A stretch of 64,000 nucleotides of DNA, taken from Ciona savignyi (taxonomy: Eukaryota > Chordata > Ascidiacea > Phlebobranchia > Cionidae). Below, in pieces: positions 1 through 10,234 of this stretch. Every line of letters begins with the position of its first letter. The stretch's first letter is position 1. Below the pieces are notes generated by a model. That model searched no databases. It had not been told where the DNA came from and saw only the letters and a list, made by a program, of their open reading frames with translations. The position numbers were made by a program, and so were the translations under genes. The DNA is taken from contig CH002840.1 in the NCBI GenBank assembly GCA_000149265.1, positions 622,880 through 686,879 of the forward strand. The letters run 5' to 3'.

Positions 1-3000
1 GTCAACGAACTGACCATCATAAAGAACAAGCTGACCAGTGAGACAACAGAATCCGCTCATCAGCTTGAAGAGGCAGAGAATAAGGTGAGGTGTGGTGGAG
101 TTGGCAATGATTCTCTTTAGAATCCTGTTTACACAGAGTCTGCTTGTGGTGTGCTTGTACTTAAATTTGAAGAGAGTTTCGCTAAACATCCACAAACTGC
201 AAAAGTTCAGGCAACCAGCTTGTGGCCATTTTAACATTCATCAGTAATATTACCCAGTTTGTAATCTGTTTTGCAACACCACGACACAAGACACAATGTA
301 TGACAAAAGTACAATATTTTCTACATCTGGAAATCAACCTGTCCGTTTGAATTATTCTGACAAACAATCTGAAAAGATTTGAGTGGAGTTTACACATCCC
401 CTATCCCAGGTGAACGCTCTGTCACGCACCAAGTCCAACATGACTTCAATGGTCGAGGATCTTAAGCGACAGCTGGAAGAGGAATCCAAGGTTTGTTTGC
501 TATAATTCCCTATTATTTGTAATTTTAGAACAATTTGATTATGATAACAATATGTATATAGGTTATTCATGTTTTATTCCCATGAATGAAAAACTTGGAA
601 TAGTTATTACACTGAAAACCGTCAGATTGTCTTGTGACCTTCGGGTTATTGGAGCTATTGTATAATTCATACGTTATTTCAATTTGGTAGAACCCATCAT
701 TCCACTAGGTTAATGCAATGTGCGTTAAGTGCCTTTCAAGCACACAACTGACTACATAGCGATCAGTTATGAACCTGCACCTCTTCGGCTGAAGGCGACA
801 CACTAACCCACCACGCTAATCGGTCAGATAGTTAGTTGTGTTAATGTGGATCGAAATATAAACTTCAATGTGACGATTCGCCATATCAACATCATCGACT
901 CAGTGTGTTTTTAACTTTTGATCCCGACCATCAGAGCAAGCAATCCCTGGCACACGCTCTCCAAGCGGCGCGTCACGACCTCGATCTGCTCCGAGAGCAA
1001 GTGGAGGAGGAACAGGAAGGGAAGGCCGAACTCCAGAGGGCACTGTCCAAGGCAAACTCCGAGGTTTCCAACTGGAGAACGAAGTACGAAACGGATGCCA
1101 TTCAACGTATGGAGGAATTGGAGGAAGCTAAGTAAGTTGATGGAGTTTGTTCACGTTCATGTCTGATGCATTTGTGGATGGATGTGTCATTTGTGTCCTG
1201 GAGGGTGAGGAATTATATTGATAGAATTATCCAAAGTTATTGTCTAATAAGTCATACCCATGTTTTAGCTACCTGAGCTATTGTAATGTGTTGTAGGTTA
1301 TTTAAATGTTCCTTTAGTTCCAACCCAATCTATTTATCCACTGGATTCAAGCTATGTCTGCTAACTGCCTTACCCAAAAACACAACGGACTAGCTAGCGA
1401 CTAGTTTTGATCCCACAACCTTTCGACAGAGATGACGTACTCATTAACCAAGTCATTGCAGGCCAGTAGACAGTTTAAACTCATGTCTTGCTTAATACAT
1501 TTATTTCAAAGACGATTTAATTTTTATTTGTTAATTTGATTTCTATGACACGTTTATCATTTTGTTTTACTGTGTCCTATTTGCATTGTTATTGAATTCA
1601 AATGGATTAATTTTGAATTTAATTTATCCAATTATTTTTGCCAATATTGTTGTACATCCAAAGTCAATGTTAATGTGGAGCTATCATCCCGAACAGGAAG
1701 AAGTTGGCCATCCGTCTCCAGGAAGCTGAGGAACAGACGGAGACCGCTCTCGCCAAGTGCGCCAGTCTGGACAAGACCAAGATCCGATTGACCAATGAAG
1801 TCGAGGACTTGACCATTGACCTTGAGAGGGTAGGTTGGTGTGTATTGTGAGGATTGATATTCATGTTTTATTAAACCAGAAGTTGCCACACAATTTTACT
1901 TATAAAAACCAACAACTAGTCTCAATCCAACATCTTTTTGGCTGCCTGCAGACTAAGTATGCTTGAAATGTAATTTCAAAATGTTATATTCAAATACCTA
2001 TTACAAGACTGTTGTTTAAGTCATGATCAATTTTTTTTGTGTCTTTATTCAAAAGAATTATCATTTCGAATTTGACAACGAATTATCATTATCATTTCCC
2101 ACCACAGGCAAATGCCACTATCTCCGCCCTCGATAAGAAGCAACGAAACTTCGACAAAGAAATCTCGATGTGGACTCTCAAAGTAGAAGAACTCCAGGCT
2201 GAATTGGATGCTTCTCAACGAGACTGCAGGAACTACCAGACCGAGATCTACAAGATCAAGGTCTCGTATGAAGAGAGCATTGAACATCTCGAGATAGTCA
2301 AGAGAGAGAACAAGAACCTTACAGGTGAGTTACGAGATGTTGTTGGACGAATAGCTTGGAACTTTCAGAATGATGGGGATTGGTCTTGTAGCTGAATTCA
2401 TTCAAATAGCCTGATTATCTCAATGGGTTAGTGTGTAGCCTTTTAGCCAGAAGGTTGTAGGATCAAAACTGGGAGGTAGTCGATTGTGTTCTTGGGCAAG
2501 GTTTGTAGTGGACATCTTCGTGATTTAGTGGAATAATGGTTTCTACTAAAATAGGAAAGTCTCATGTTGCTCACTATCTTGATTGTGTGCGCGAGGTAAT
2601 CTGACAATTAATCATGTGTTAACGCCCCTTGTGTTTTCGCTCAAGCTATTTCTTTTAAACCAACTCTTATATACAGAGGAGATCAGCGACTTGACTGACC
2701 AGCTGACCACTGGAGGCAAATCACTCCACGAACTGGACAAAGCTCGCAAGAAGGCCGAACTCGAATGTGAGGAACTTCGAGCAGCTTTGGAGGAGGCAGA
2801 GGGCGCTCTTGAGCTCGAAGAGGTTTTGTTGCTTTTTCGCTCATTTTTGTGAGACTGTATTTCTTGTTTTAAACTGAATTTGTTTCACCTGGATAAACAC
2901 AAAGCAAATCATTTCTGGTCACTCATATCAGACCGTAAAATAATTATTTGAAGGTGCCCGTCATTTGTGCCTTGTGAATACTGTAGAAGTATTTCTCGCC

Positions 3001-6000
3001 GTTTTATCTATTAGTTTCGCCTGGAAATCAAGCTTACTTCGATAATTAAATACTGCCCCACCGCAGCCCGGCCTGACAACACGCGCTCGCACCGCAGTTT
3101 GCATTACGTCACGTCGTCGTATTTGTCGAATTAACATTTGCTTGGCGATTTTTAAATATGGTTTACGTTTAGCTCCAGTTATGAAATAAATCCGTTCCCC
3201 AAGAAGTAGCAGCACATAATATTAAAGCGAATTGCTTCGCGATTGTTAGAATTTGGTAAACCGTCTTTCAAATAAATAAATACGAAACAAGGATTATTTT
3301 TTTTAATTCAATGGGGTAACTTCTATTTTCTTGTGACATTTCAAAGTTCATGTTAAAATGTATATATGTGTATAATTAGTAGGGATGCGCTAAAACGTCA
3401 ACTAACCTAAACATCCGGTTAGTATAAAAATAAACCGGATATCCAGCAACTATCCTGCTATTTAAATACGCGGTACTAGGCCGTAAACTCTGCGCTAACA
3501 CCTTATCACGCGTCCGCGGTGAAATCTGATTAATCGGCGCTTTTATAGGCAATCTTTATCTATTACGCCACAGGTTCTTTGTGTTTCATTATTGGACGTG
3601 AATAGTGGTTCATTATTGGACGTGAATAACAAACTTCATTGCTAGGCGCCAATAAGCGTACTTACATTCTTGTTTTGAATGTATATTTTGTGCGGAACAC
3701 AAGTTCTAGTCAACTTCCCCATTCACGTTTAGATCGGTAAATTGTATCTTAATAAAGACCATTCACACGTTGATTGTCTGATGTAACAAAGCGTCTGTGA
3801 AAGCATTAACGTAATTTTTTAAAGGATAATCCTTAGTAAATAATAATAATAAAAGAGATACTACAAAGAAGAAACCGGCGTCTCTAAATGCGCGTGTTTT
3901 GCGAGTTAATTCTAAGCGCCGGTTAACATGACCAATGAATAGTGCAAAGCGCCGGTCACGATAGCTGAAGTTCCGGTCAAATGACCGAACGAATAACTGT
4001 TTTATTGCCACACAACATTTTTTTCAGATTGTATTAAGAAACACCAATAAATTAATTGTTCCACCAGAGCCGTGTGCTCCGTCTCCAACTTGAACTCACT
4101 CAAGTCAAAGCAGACATCGATCGAAAACTTCAAGAAAAAGAAGAAGAATTCGACAGCACAAGGTACATATTGCTTAATATATCTCTAGTGCGTCACACCA
4201 CAACATACAATGGGCGCAAGTTAATATGGTGACTGCCCTTTTGATATTATAATGGGAGGCAATGAGAGCCGTTTCATGGGATTGAAACTTTTTCATTCAG
4301 GCAATGCGAGCCTTTTTATGGGATTTATTCCAACTACAGGGATAAAACCTGAATATCCTATCCTTCCCTGCGTATGTTACATATATCAATGCATAATACT
4401 CCAAATAAAAGAAGCTTCCCCCCACAGGAAGAACCACCAGCGCGCCATCGAATCGATGCAAGCGAGTCTCGATGTCGAGATCAAGAGCCGCACGGATGCA
4501 GTGAGAGCGAAGAAGAAGTTGGAATCCCAGCTCAACGATGCAGAGATGCAGCTCGATCACGCAAACCGCAACCTCGCAGAGCAGATTAAGTTGGTCAGAA
4601 AGCTGCAGGTTACAATCAAGGTGGGTTCGTGTCTACTACTTTATATGATAAAAGAAGACATTTTATAAGTAGGTATTTAACAGAATGTCAGTGTTATCAT
4701 TGATAAGTAAGGTTATTTTTTAGGGGTAAAGGGGAACGACACACTTTTTTAGGGCCTTACAATATTAATTTTGATTCAATTTTGTGATCATGTCTGTATT
4801 TTTAACGTCCATAGTTTTTTTTTGTTTTTTTCAATTTCTTCCTCTTCATTTGAGTAGGAGATCCAGGACCAGATGGATGAGGATCAGCGCATCCACGAGG
4901 AACTTCGGGAGCAATACAGCATCCAGGAGAGGAGGTTGACCATCATGGTGAGCGAACTTGAGGAAACCAAGTCGGCACTTGAATCCAACGAACGAGCGCG
5001 TGAGTTTGACTTTCATTTTTGCCATCAGTTGCCACTCTGGATACAGTTTGTTGTGCAAATTAAATTACTACTTCGTCTAAGAGAATTTTGTTGTCCCATT
5101 TAATATTGTTGCATGGTTGTGGAGTAGTTCAGGAGAATTCTGGACAACTGTATACATATCTATCTCTTCATTTGCGTAATCGTAACCGATTTTCGCTTTA
5201 CGTTTTGTGTCTGATTACTATATTAGACTATAGGTTATTCATGTATTATCCTCATGGATGGAAAAACACATTGGGGGGTTCACATAGACAATCGTCAGAA
5301 TACCTTGCGACCACCGTCAGTTTTCTGTCACGTATTTTGTAGTTTGCTGTTTTACAATTTAAAAAGCACAACTTTTTCTCCACCCCCCCAAATTTACACA
5401 CTTTTTTTCCTTAAGAATAATGTTTGTCATATTACTCATTCAAATTCGGAATAGCAGTTTCGGTTATGGCCCTTTAACTCAGCCAAAAACCTTGATAATG
5501 TTTAATTCGCACATCATCTTCCAGCAGAACCAAATGTTTTCGTTTTTTTAGAAACATACGACATACAATTGAAATCGGTTTTACATACCTGATGGTTAAA
5601 ATGTTTTTTGTTAAATTCATCATTAAAATCCAGGCAAACATGCCGAGGCTGAATTGTTGGACATCAGCGATCGGATCAACGCACTCTCCGCTCAGAACTC
5701 CGCTCTCTCCAGTGCGAAGCGCAAGTTGGAAACCGACAACGAACAACTTCGTGGCGAGCTTGAAGAAGCTCTGCTGGAGGCGAAGGGAGCGGATGAGAGA
5801 GCAAAGAAAGCGACCATGGATGTGAGTGTTGTGTGTGGTGGGGTCGGATACTTGATGTATGGGTTAGCAGAGGTACTTTGTGGGGTTAAGTGGGGTACTT
5901 ATTAACATACTACACATTGCAACAGATCCCGCAACTGTAGTATGGGTGCGAGTTATTAGACTCTAACTGCGTATAAATCCTTCAAAATGATATCCTACCC

Positions 6001-8203
6001 ACCAGGTCATCCTGAGCCATCCATACATGCGTGATGCAGAGATTTAAATGACGTTTCCTTACAGGCTTCCCGCATGTCAGAAGAACTTCGTTCCGAACAG
6101 CAACACGTTCTCTCCATCGAACGAGTCAAGAAGACGATGGAAATCCAAATTCACGAAATGACAGTAAGTGTTCCAACGATTTACAAAAAACTATTCGTTG
6201 TTTTAAAAATGTCCAGTGTTCAAAAATGTTTCTAATGTTAAAAAAAATTTTTTCACTTTCAAAAACTTTTCAAAAACTGAATATTAAATGTGTTGATAAA
6301 AAATATTTAAAACCTTAAAGAAATCTTTAGTGCTTAAATCCTGTCCAGCTTCCGAGTTATTTTAGAACTTAATAAAAGTATTAAAGGGTTAAAAAAATAT
6401 CCAATTATTAAATTTTTTAAAAACCTTAAAAAAATTTAATATTTCCAATACCACCTTATATCCCCGGGTTTTTTAACTGTTTCAACCTGGATTCTGTTCA
6501 AGGTGAAATTGGATGAAGCTGAAGCATACGCTCTTAAAGGAGGACGCAAAGCTCTCGCTCAGCTCCAATCTCGTCTGAAGGACGTCGAATCTGAACTCGA
6601 AGCTGAACAGCGACGACACGCTGAGACGTTGAAGAACTACAGGAAAATGGACAGACGACTTAAGGAGCTTTCTTTCCAGGTATTATTAATACGCAAGTAT
6701 CCGCAACGAAATCCTTTATTTGATTACTGGTAATCTTAAAACTGGCGTTTAATTGTAGGAGTCGCAATTATACTGATTTTTAAAACAATGTGTCGCCGAA
6801 ATTAGACATTTTTGTTAAAAACTCACTTGGGAAGGCAAATGTCAAATTCACAACCTATGTTTTCATGCCACATGTTAAGCATCTTTTCTTATAATGAAGG
6901 TAATATCAGTTCATATTAACCTACGGAACTTATCCAACGTTCCGCAAAAATTCTGTGTTGTTTATTTGCTTTAAATTCGGCCACACAATTGTCTAAATAC
7001 TGAATGCACCGCGAGTGTATTTAATAACAATTAAAAAAATAAACTCTGCCCTAAACAAACTCAATGCTTCGCTCACAGGCTGATGAGGACCAGAAGAACC
7101 AAGTCAGAATGCAAGAACTCGTTGAGAAACTCCAACTGAAGTTGAAGCAATACAAGAAAATGGCAGAAGAAGCGGTAAATTGGAACACATATGTTTAAAT
7201 ACTTTGGGATTATAGAAGTACACATTGGGTTGGGTTGGGTTGGTTAAGGGCTCAACTTGATTGACGTAAAGTAGTTTGGTGAGCTAGTGCTTCACCTTTC
7301 AACTGTGTGGTTGTAGATTTAAAACTAGTCACTAACAAGTGATTTATGTCCTTAGGCATGGTTTTGGACAGAAATCGTCTGAACCCAGTGTACTTTAGGG
7401 TCACGACCAAAACTAAAAGAACATTTAATTACACACAACACAACGCAAATAGCTCCAGTAATGGTGGGTGCGAAGTAATCTGATAATTTTCAGTATGAGA
7501 ACACACTATCCCATTTACAGGGACGACACACGAATATTTTACCCATATATTACCCAGCTTATACTGACATACACATCAAATGTATGTATTGTCCGGGCAC
7601 TGAAGCTTCGTGACACTGTTTTCCAAGGCTGCTATTTTTTTTAACTCTTAATTTTGTTGCAAACCTAAATTTACCACCCCCATGTCACTACAGGAGGAAC
7701 AAGCCAACCAAAACCTCGCGAAGTACAGGAAGGTGACGCACGAATTGGAGGAAGCCGAAGAAAGAGCCGAGATCAGCGAATCTGCACTGAACAAAGTCAG
7801 GACAAAGTCCCGATACATGGTAGGTTTCCACGCACACGATAGCAGAGTTGGTCTTATTAGATTTAGATTAAAGCTGAAATAAATCAAAATTCGTAATAGA
7901 ATACCGTAGTCATTTTATTTGCATGCGGTGATTGTAAGTAAAGAAATTCCTTCAAAAAAATCTTGGACTGCGTAATTGTTTTTAAATACTAATTGGTCCA
8001 TCTACGTATGACGTTTTATAAACCTGAGCATTCAAACTTTTGCCTTTCTTTTTTCTTTCAGTTCTCTTTTTTCTAACTCTGTTCTTCTTTGTTTTCTTTC
8101 CACCTAACAGACGAGCTCTGCCGGCGGTGGTGGCGGAGGTGGTTACTCCTACACTATCTCCAGAAAGGTGGTTACCACCAAAGGAGCCTCTTCTTCCTCT
8201 TAA
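1..8203 (+). CDS. Muscle (sarcomeric-type) myosin heavy chain, C-terminal rod and tail, 5' part missing
   Basis: Fifteen GT-AG exons join in phase: 1-84, 410-490, 935-1131, 1697-1829, 2108-2324, 2677-2822, 4068-4162, 4428-4620, 4858-4999, 5634-5821, 6065-6163, 6503-6679, 7079-7174, 7694-7819, 8111-8203 (TAA 8201-8203). They encode 688 residues. The protein is the alpha-helical coiled-coil rod of class II myosin, which packs into thick filaments. No proline occurs in the part seen, and the heptads are rich in Glu, Lys and Leu. Recognisable family stretches are [60 protein letters not shown] and [20 protein letters not shown]. The assembly-competence region aligns with [15 protein letters not shown] in exon 5634-5821. 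The last exon gives a non-helical tail with a run of seven Gly followed by a Ser-rich end. The motor head, neck and S2 lie left of the window. The match to vertebrate sarcomeric rather than non-muscle rods comes from remembered family sequence. The paralogue cannot be assigned. Confidence 0.95.
556..825 (-). repeat. tRNA-headed SINE, near complete, in a myosin intron
   Basis: Read on the minus strand it starts with a tRNA-like head: an A-box-like GTGGGTTAGTGTGTCGCC and a B-box-like GGTTCATAACT. A body with CAATAGCTCC and AATCTGACGG follows, and it ends at GGAATAAAACATGAATA. This copy defines the family (about 270 bases) used for the copies below. It may correspond to the known Ciona SINE Cics-1; I could not check. 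Confidence 0.75.
1263..1460 (-). repeat. tRNA-headed SINE, 5' two thirds
   Basis: The B-box region (GTGGGATCAAAACTAGTCGC on the minus strand) and the following GTTGTGTTTTTGGG are clear. The distal body is degraded. Confidence 0.6.
2411..2646 (+). repeat. tRNA-headed SINE, near complete, in a myosin intron
   Basis: The head GGGTTAGTGTGTAGCC is followed by a B-box variant GTAGGATCAAAACTGGG and the body GGTAATCTGACAATTAATC. Its end is only 30 bases from the acceptor of exon 2677-2822. Confidence 0.75.
2823..4067 (+). other. Large myosin intron with foreign-looking sequence
   Basis: At 1.2 kb this is the longest intron of the myosin gene here. It holds a GC-richer segment (about 3050-3130), a hairpin with arms ATCCGGTT at 3413-3420 and AACCGGAT at 3433-3440, two copies of the 20-mer TTCATTATTGGACGTGAATA at 3585-3604 and 3609-3628, and two AAGCGCCGG motifs near 3914 and 3947. 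No SINE or coding frame was found. It may be a decayed mobile element. Confidence 0.4.
4196..4365 (+). repeat. SINE body fragment with an internal duplication
   Basis: The body motif GGGCGCAAGTTAATATGGTG is followed by two related blocks, GGCAATGAGAGCC and GGCAATGCGAGCC, about 48 bases apart. The tRNA head is absent. Confidence 0.5.
5230..5321 (-). repeat. SINE body fragment
   Basis: The minus strand shows CTGACGGTGGTCGCAAGG and a tail ending ATGAATAACCTATAG, matching the distal part of the copy at 556-825. Confidence 0.55.
7268..7545 (+). repeat. tRNA-headed SINE, diverged, in a myosin intron
   Basis: The head is GGTGAGCTAGTGCTTCACC, with GTTGTAGATTTAAAACTAG in the B-box position. The body includes ACACAACACAACGCAAATAG and GGTGGGTGCGAAGTAATCTG. 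Confidence 0.65.
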
Positions 8204-8477
8204 ACTACCCTCCTGAACCCCCTACCGACCCCTGATACCGGAGTGAGTGATTCAGGTGGTCGACCTCTCTTCTTAATCCTTACCGTCTGTTCTTTCTCAC
8301 GCAGATTCTCTCTTTTTTCTTATTTCTTCATCTTCCATCGCCATTCAGTTAAACGACGTCCCTTCACACTTGTGTTGAAATATCCAGACGAGTCTCATCA
8401 CCGAGTCGGCCTCTCGCGATCAGCATGACGTCAGCGGCTCGGTTACGTCACTGCATTCGTCATTCACCCTAACCCAG
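8204..8477 (+). other. 3' UTR of the myosin heavy chain transcript
   Basis: This pyrimidine-rich stretch directly follows the TAA. It contains no long frame in phase with the gene. If the alternative exon is real, it is intronic in that isoform. Confidence 0.5.
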
Positions 8478-8736
8478 GCCAGCAGCAACCAGCAGTTCGA
8501 GTCCAGCACACCAAGTCATATCATAGCGGCAGCGGTGCGATACGCATCGAAGGTTAATCCCCGCCTGGACTTCAAAGAAGCCGAAGCTGCTACGATTCAG
8601 CAGCTATGTCACCACGGAATGACGTCATCGTATTCATCGGACTTAAACGAAATTCGCGGATTCGCGACGACTTCGCCCATTCAGCCGAAACAATCGAACG
8701 ATCACGAAGAAGTTGGTAACTCCCCTAGTGACGTCA
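8426..8736. promoter_or_regulatory. Cluster of three CRE palindromes behind the myosin gene
   Basis: TGACGTCA occurs exactly at 8426-8433, 8620-8627 and 8729-8736, with ACGTCA half sites at about 8445, 8751 and 8760. CRE sites are known elements of Ciona muscle gene control. Here they lie downstream of the coding region and overlap the open block at 8478-8816, so they may be binding sites, codon content, or both. Confidence 0.35.
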
Positions 8737-8816
8737 ATCAAATGAAATACGTCAGCAAAACGTCATCAAGCGCGTCATATTCCTCAAGGAGTTCAGTCAC
8801 GGAAGAGATGGAATAG
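8478..8816 (+). CDS. Possible alternative last exon of the myosin heavy chain gene
   Basis: An open frame follows a pyrimidine-containing acceptor (CCCTAACCCAG, ending 8477) and runs to TAG at 8814-8816, giving 112 residues. The acceptor is phase 0, so it could join directly to the phase-0 donor after 7819 in place of the 8111-8203 exon. It could also join a cryptic GTGGTT donor inside that exon. The predicted tail is Ser/Thr-rich and non-helical and ends SSRSSVTEEME. GC content is well above that of the flanking non-coding DNA. Vertebrate smooth-muscle myosin uses alternative tails, so the idea has precedent, but I recognise no homologue of this sequence. The alternative is 3' UTR or an enhancer that happens to be open. 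The frame has a stop just upstream (8376-8378), so it is not a simple read-through of the gene. Confidence 0.35.
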   Translation, partial: ASSNQQFESSTPSHIIAAAVRYASKVNPRLDFKEAEAATIQQLCHHGMTSSYSSDLNEIRGFATTSPIQPKQSNDHEEVGNSPSDVNQMKYVSKTSSSASYSSRSSVTEEME

Positions 8817-9081
8817 ACGTGGACCTCTGGTGTCGGAATTTCCGCCAGTATAGTGATTGTGTTAGCGGCGGTGTAACTAGAATGAGACTGAACACCTCGA
8901 TATAATTCGTTGTAGCAGGAAATGCATTTAACCGCAGTTCGCATTCGCACCGCATTGCTATATATTCCCATTTCAGTCGCCATTGAACAATGACATCACT
9001 TCATGCACTTTTTATATCTCGTGTATCACAATACATTTACCATGTGCAGCAAGAATCTTCGTTATAGAATATTCTAGTTTA

Positions 9082-9161
9082 GGAAAGGATAGAATAATCA
9101 TGTTTACCCCCGTGATTGGGAAAAACAATCGTCACCTTATCTATGGTCCACTGTCGGATTA
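9082..9161 (-). repeat. SINE body fragment
   Basis: Only the distal body remains, from the tail TAATCATGTTTACCCCCGTG to the GTCCACTGTCGG segment as printed on the plus strand. Confidence 0.45.
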
Positions 9162-9226
9162 ATTAGCCATTTTCACCAGAAGATGACTGAGCGGCGTTTG
9201 AAATAGGTAGGGCTGATATGACAAAA

Positions 9227-9232
9227 AATAAA
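9227..9232 (+). terminator. Candidate polyadenylation signal of the myosin gene
   Basis: An AATAAA hexamer lies about 1 kb after the TAA and 0.4 kb after the alternative TAG. It follows a SINE-body fragment, so the real transcript end may lie elsewhere. Confidence 0.3.
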
Positions 9233-9251
9233 TGCTGTACTGGATCGTAAA

Positions 9252-9540
9252 TCCTACTGAGCTCGGTGGGTTAGTGAGTCGCCTTTCAGCCGAAATGTGG
9301 CATGTTCAAAACTGATCGTTAGATATAGTCGGTTGTGTCCTTGGGAAAGGCATTTAACTTACATTGTATGAACCTAGCAGATTAATAGTTTCTTCAAATT
9401 TAAAGAAACTTGTGAATTATACACAACACACTACAATAGCTCTGGTTAACCAAAGGTGGGCGCATGGTGATTTGACGATTGCCCGTGTGTTAAACCCATT
9501 GGTTTTCACTTTAACGGGGATAAACACATGAATATATAAT
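9252..9540 (+). repeat. tRNA-headed SINE, best preserved copy in the window
   Basis: Head GAGCTCGGTGGGTTAGTGAG, B-box GGCATGTTCAAAACTGATCG, linker GTTGTGTCCTTGGGAAAGGC, body CACACTACAATAGCTCTGG and tail GGGGATAAACACATGAATAT all occur in order. Confidence 0.8.
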
Positions 9541-9611
9541 CCTAAATTACAGCACAAATTGTTGGTCAGCAAAAAACACGTTTGTCTCTAACTTATAGTT
9601 TAGAAGGATTG

Positions 9612-9795
9612 GGTAGGATATTTATGTTTATTAAACCAAGTGAGTGGGAAAGCGCATGGGTTTGTTAACACCTTATAGCAATCGTTTTAGATCACATAGC
9701 GTCCATCGTCGGGTTACCGAAGCTATTACATTATGTTGTGTATGATTTAGATATTCCTTCAATTCGGTAGAACATTTTTAAAAGGTACTCATAAC
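9612..9795 (-). repeat. SINE body fragment
   Basis: On the minus strand the order AACCCGACGATGGACG, GTTAACAAACC, tail AATAAACATAAATATCC is visible. A separate plus-strand head fragment (TTGGTGAGTCAGTACATAG) follows at about 9815-9855. Confidence 0.5.
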
Positions 9796-10234
9796 TGAAC
9801 CTGACAAATGTCTTGGTGAGTCAGTACATAGTCTTTCAGCGGGAAAGTTCAAGAGTGTTAAGTTATTAATATATATAATGTAATATTTTGTAATTAATTC
9901 AGGTTAGTAATCGCACTCGCTTATAATCATATACTACGTAAAGATTTAATTTTTATTAAGGTGAGCCGGTCAAAATACCGTATATTGTGCAAAAATCTGA
10001 AAAAATACTTTAAAACAGATTTGACCAATAGTACAAAATGGAAATGTCGTATTCCTACCCTAAATAGAATATTAAGAAAAAAATATTGTACTACAGCCAC
10101 TGTGGTTAAAGTGTCTAGTGCCAAAGCAGTTCTATCAGTTGTATGAGAGCAGAGCAGTAAAGTGGACTTCCCACTAATTTTTTAATATTAAGTTAATCTA
10201 ACTTGTTGCATTTGAAAAAGATCTTAAGGTTGCA

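Larger units (their letters stand above)
8817..10234. other. Intergenic region between the myosin gene and GPS1
   Basis: The stretch is mostly repeats: SINE bodies and one near-complete SINE between 9082 and 9855. An AT-rich segment at 9856-10234 should contain the GPS1 promoter. I see no TATA box or CpG cluster that would fix it. Confidence 0.5.

Noticed and set aside
9961..10146. Basic 61-codon frame upstream of GPS1
   Set aside because: It starts with GTG, is AT-driven, and cannot be joined in frame to GPS1 better than the exon at 10235.
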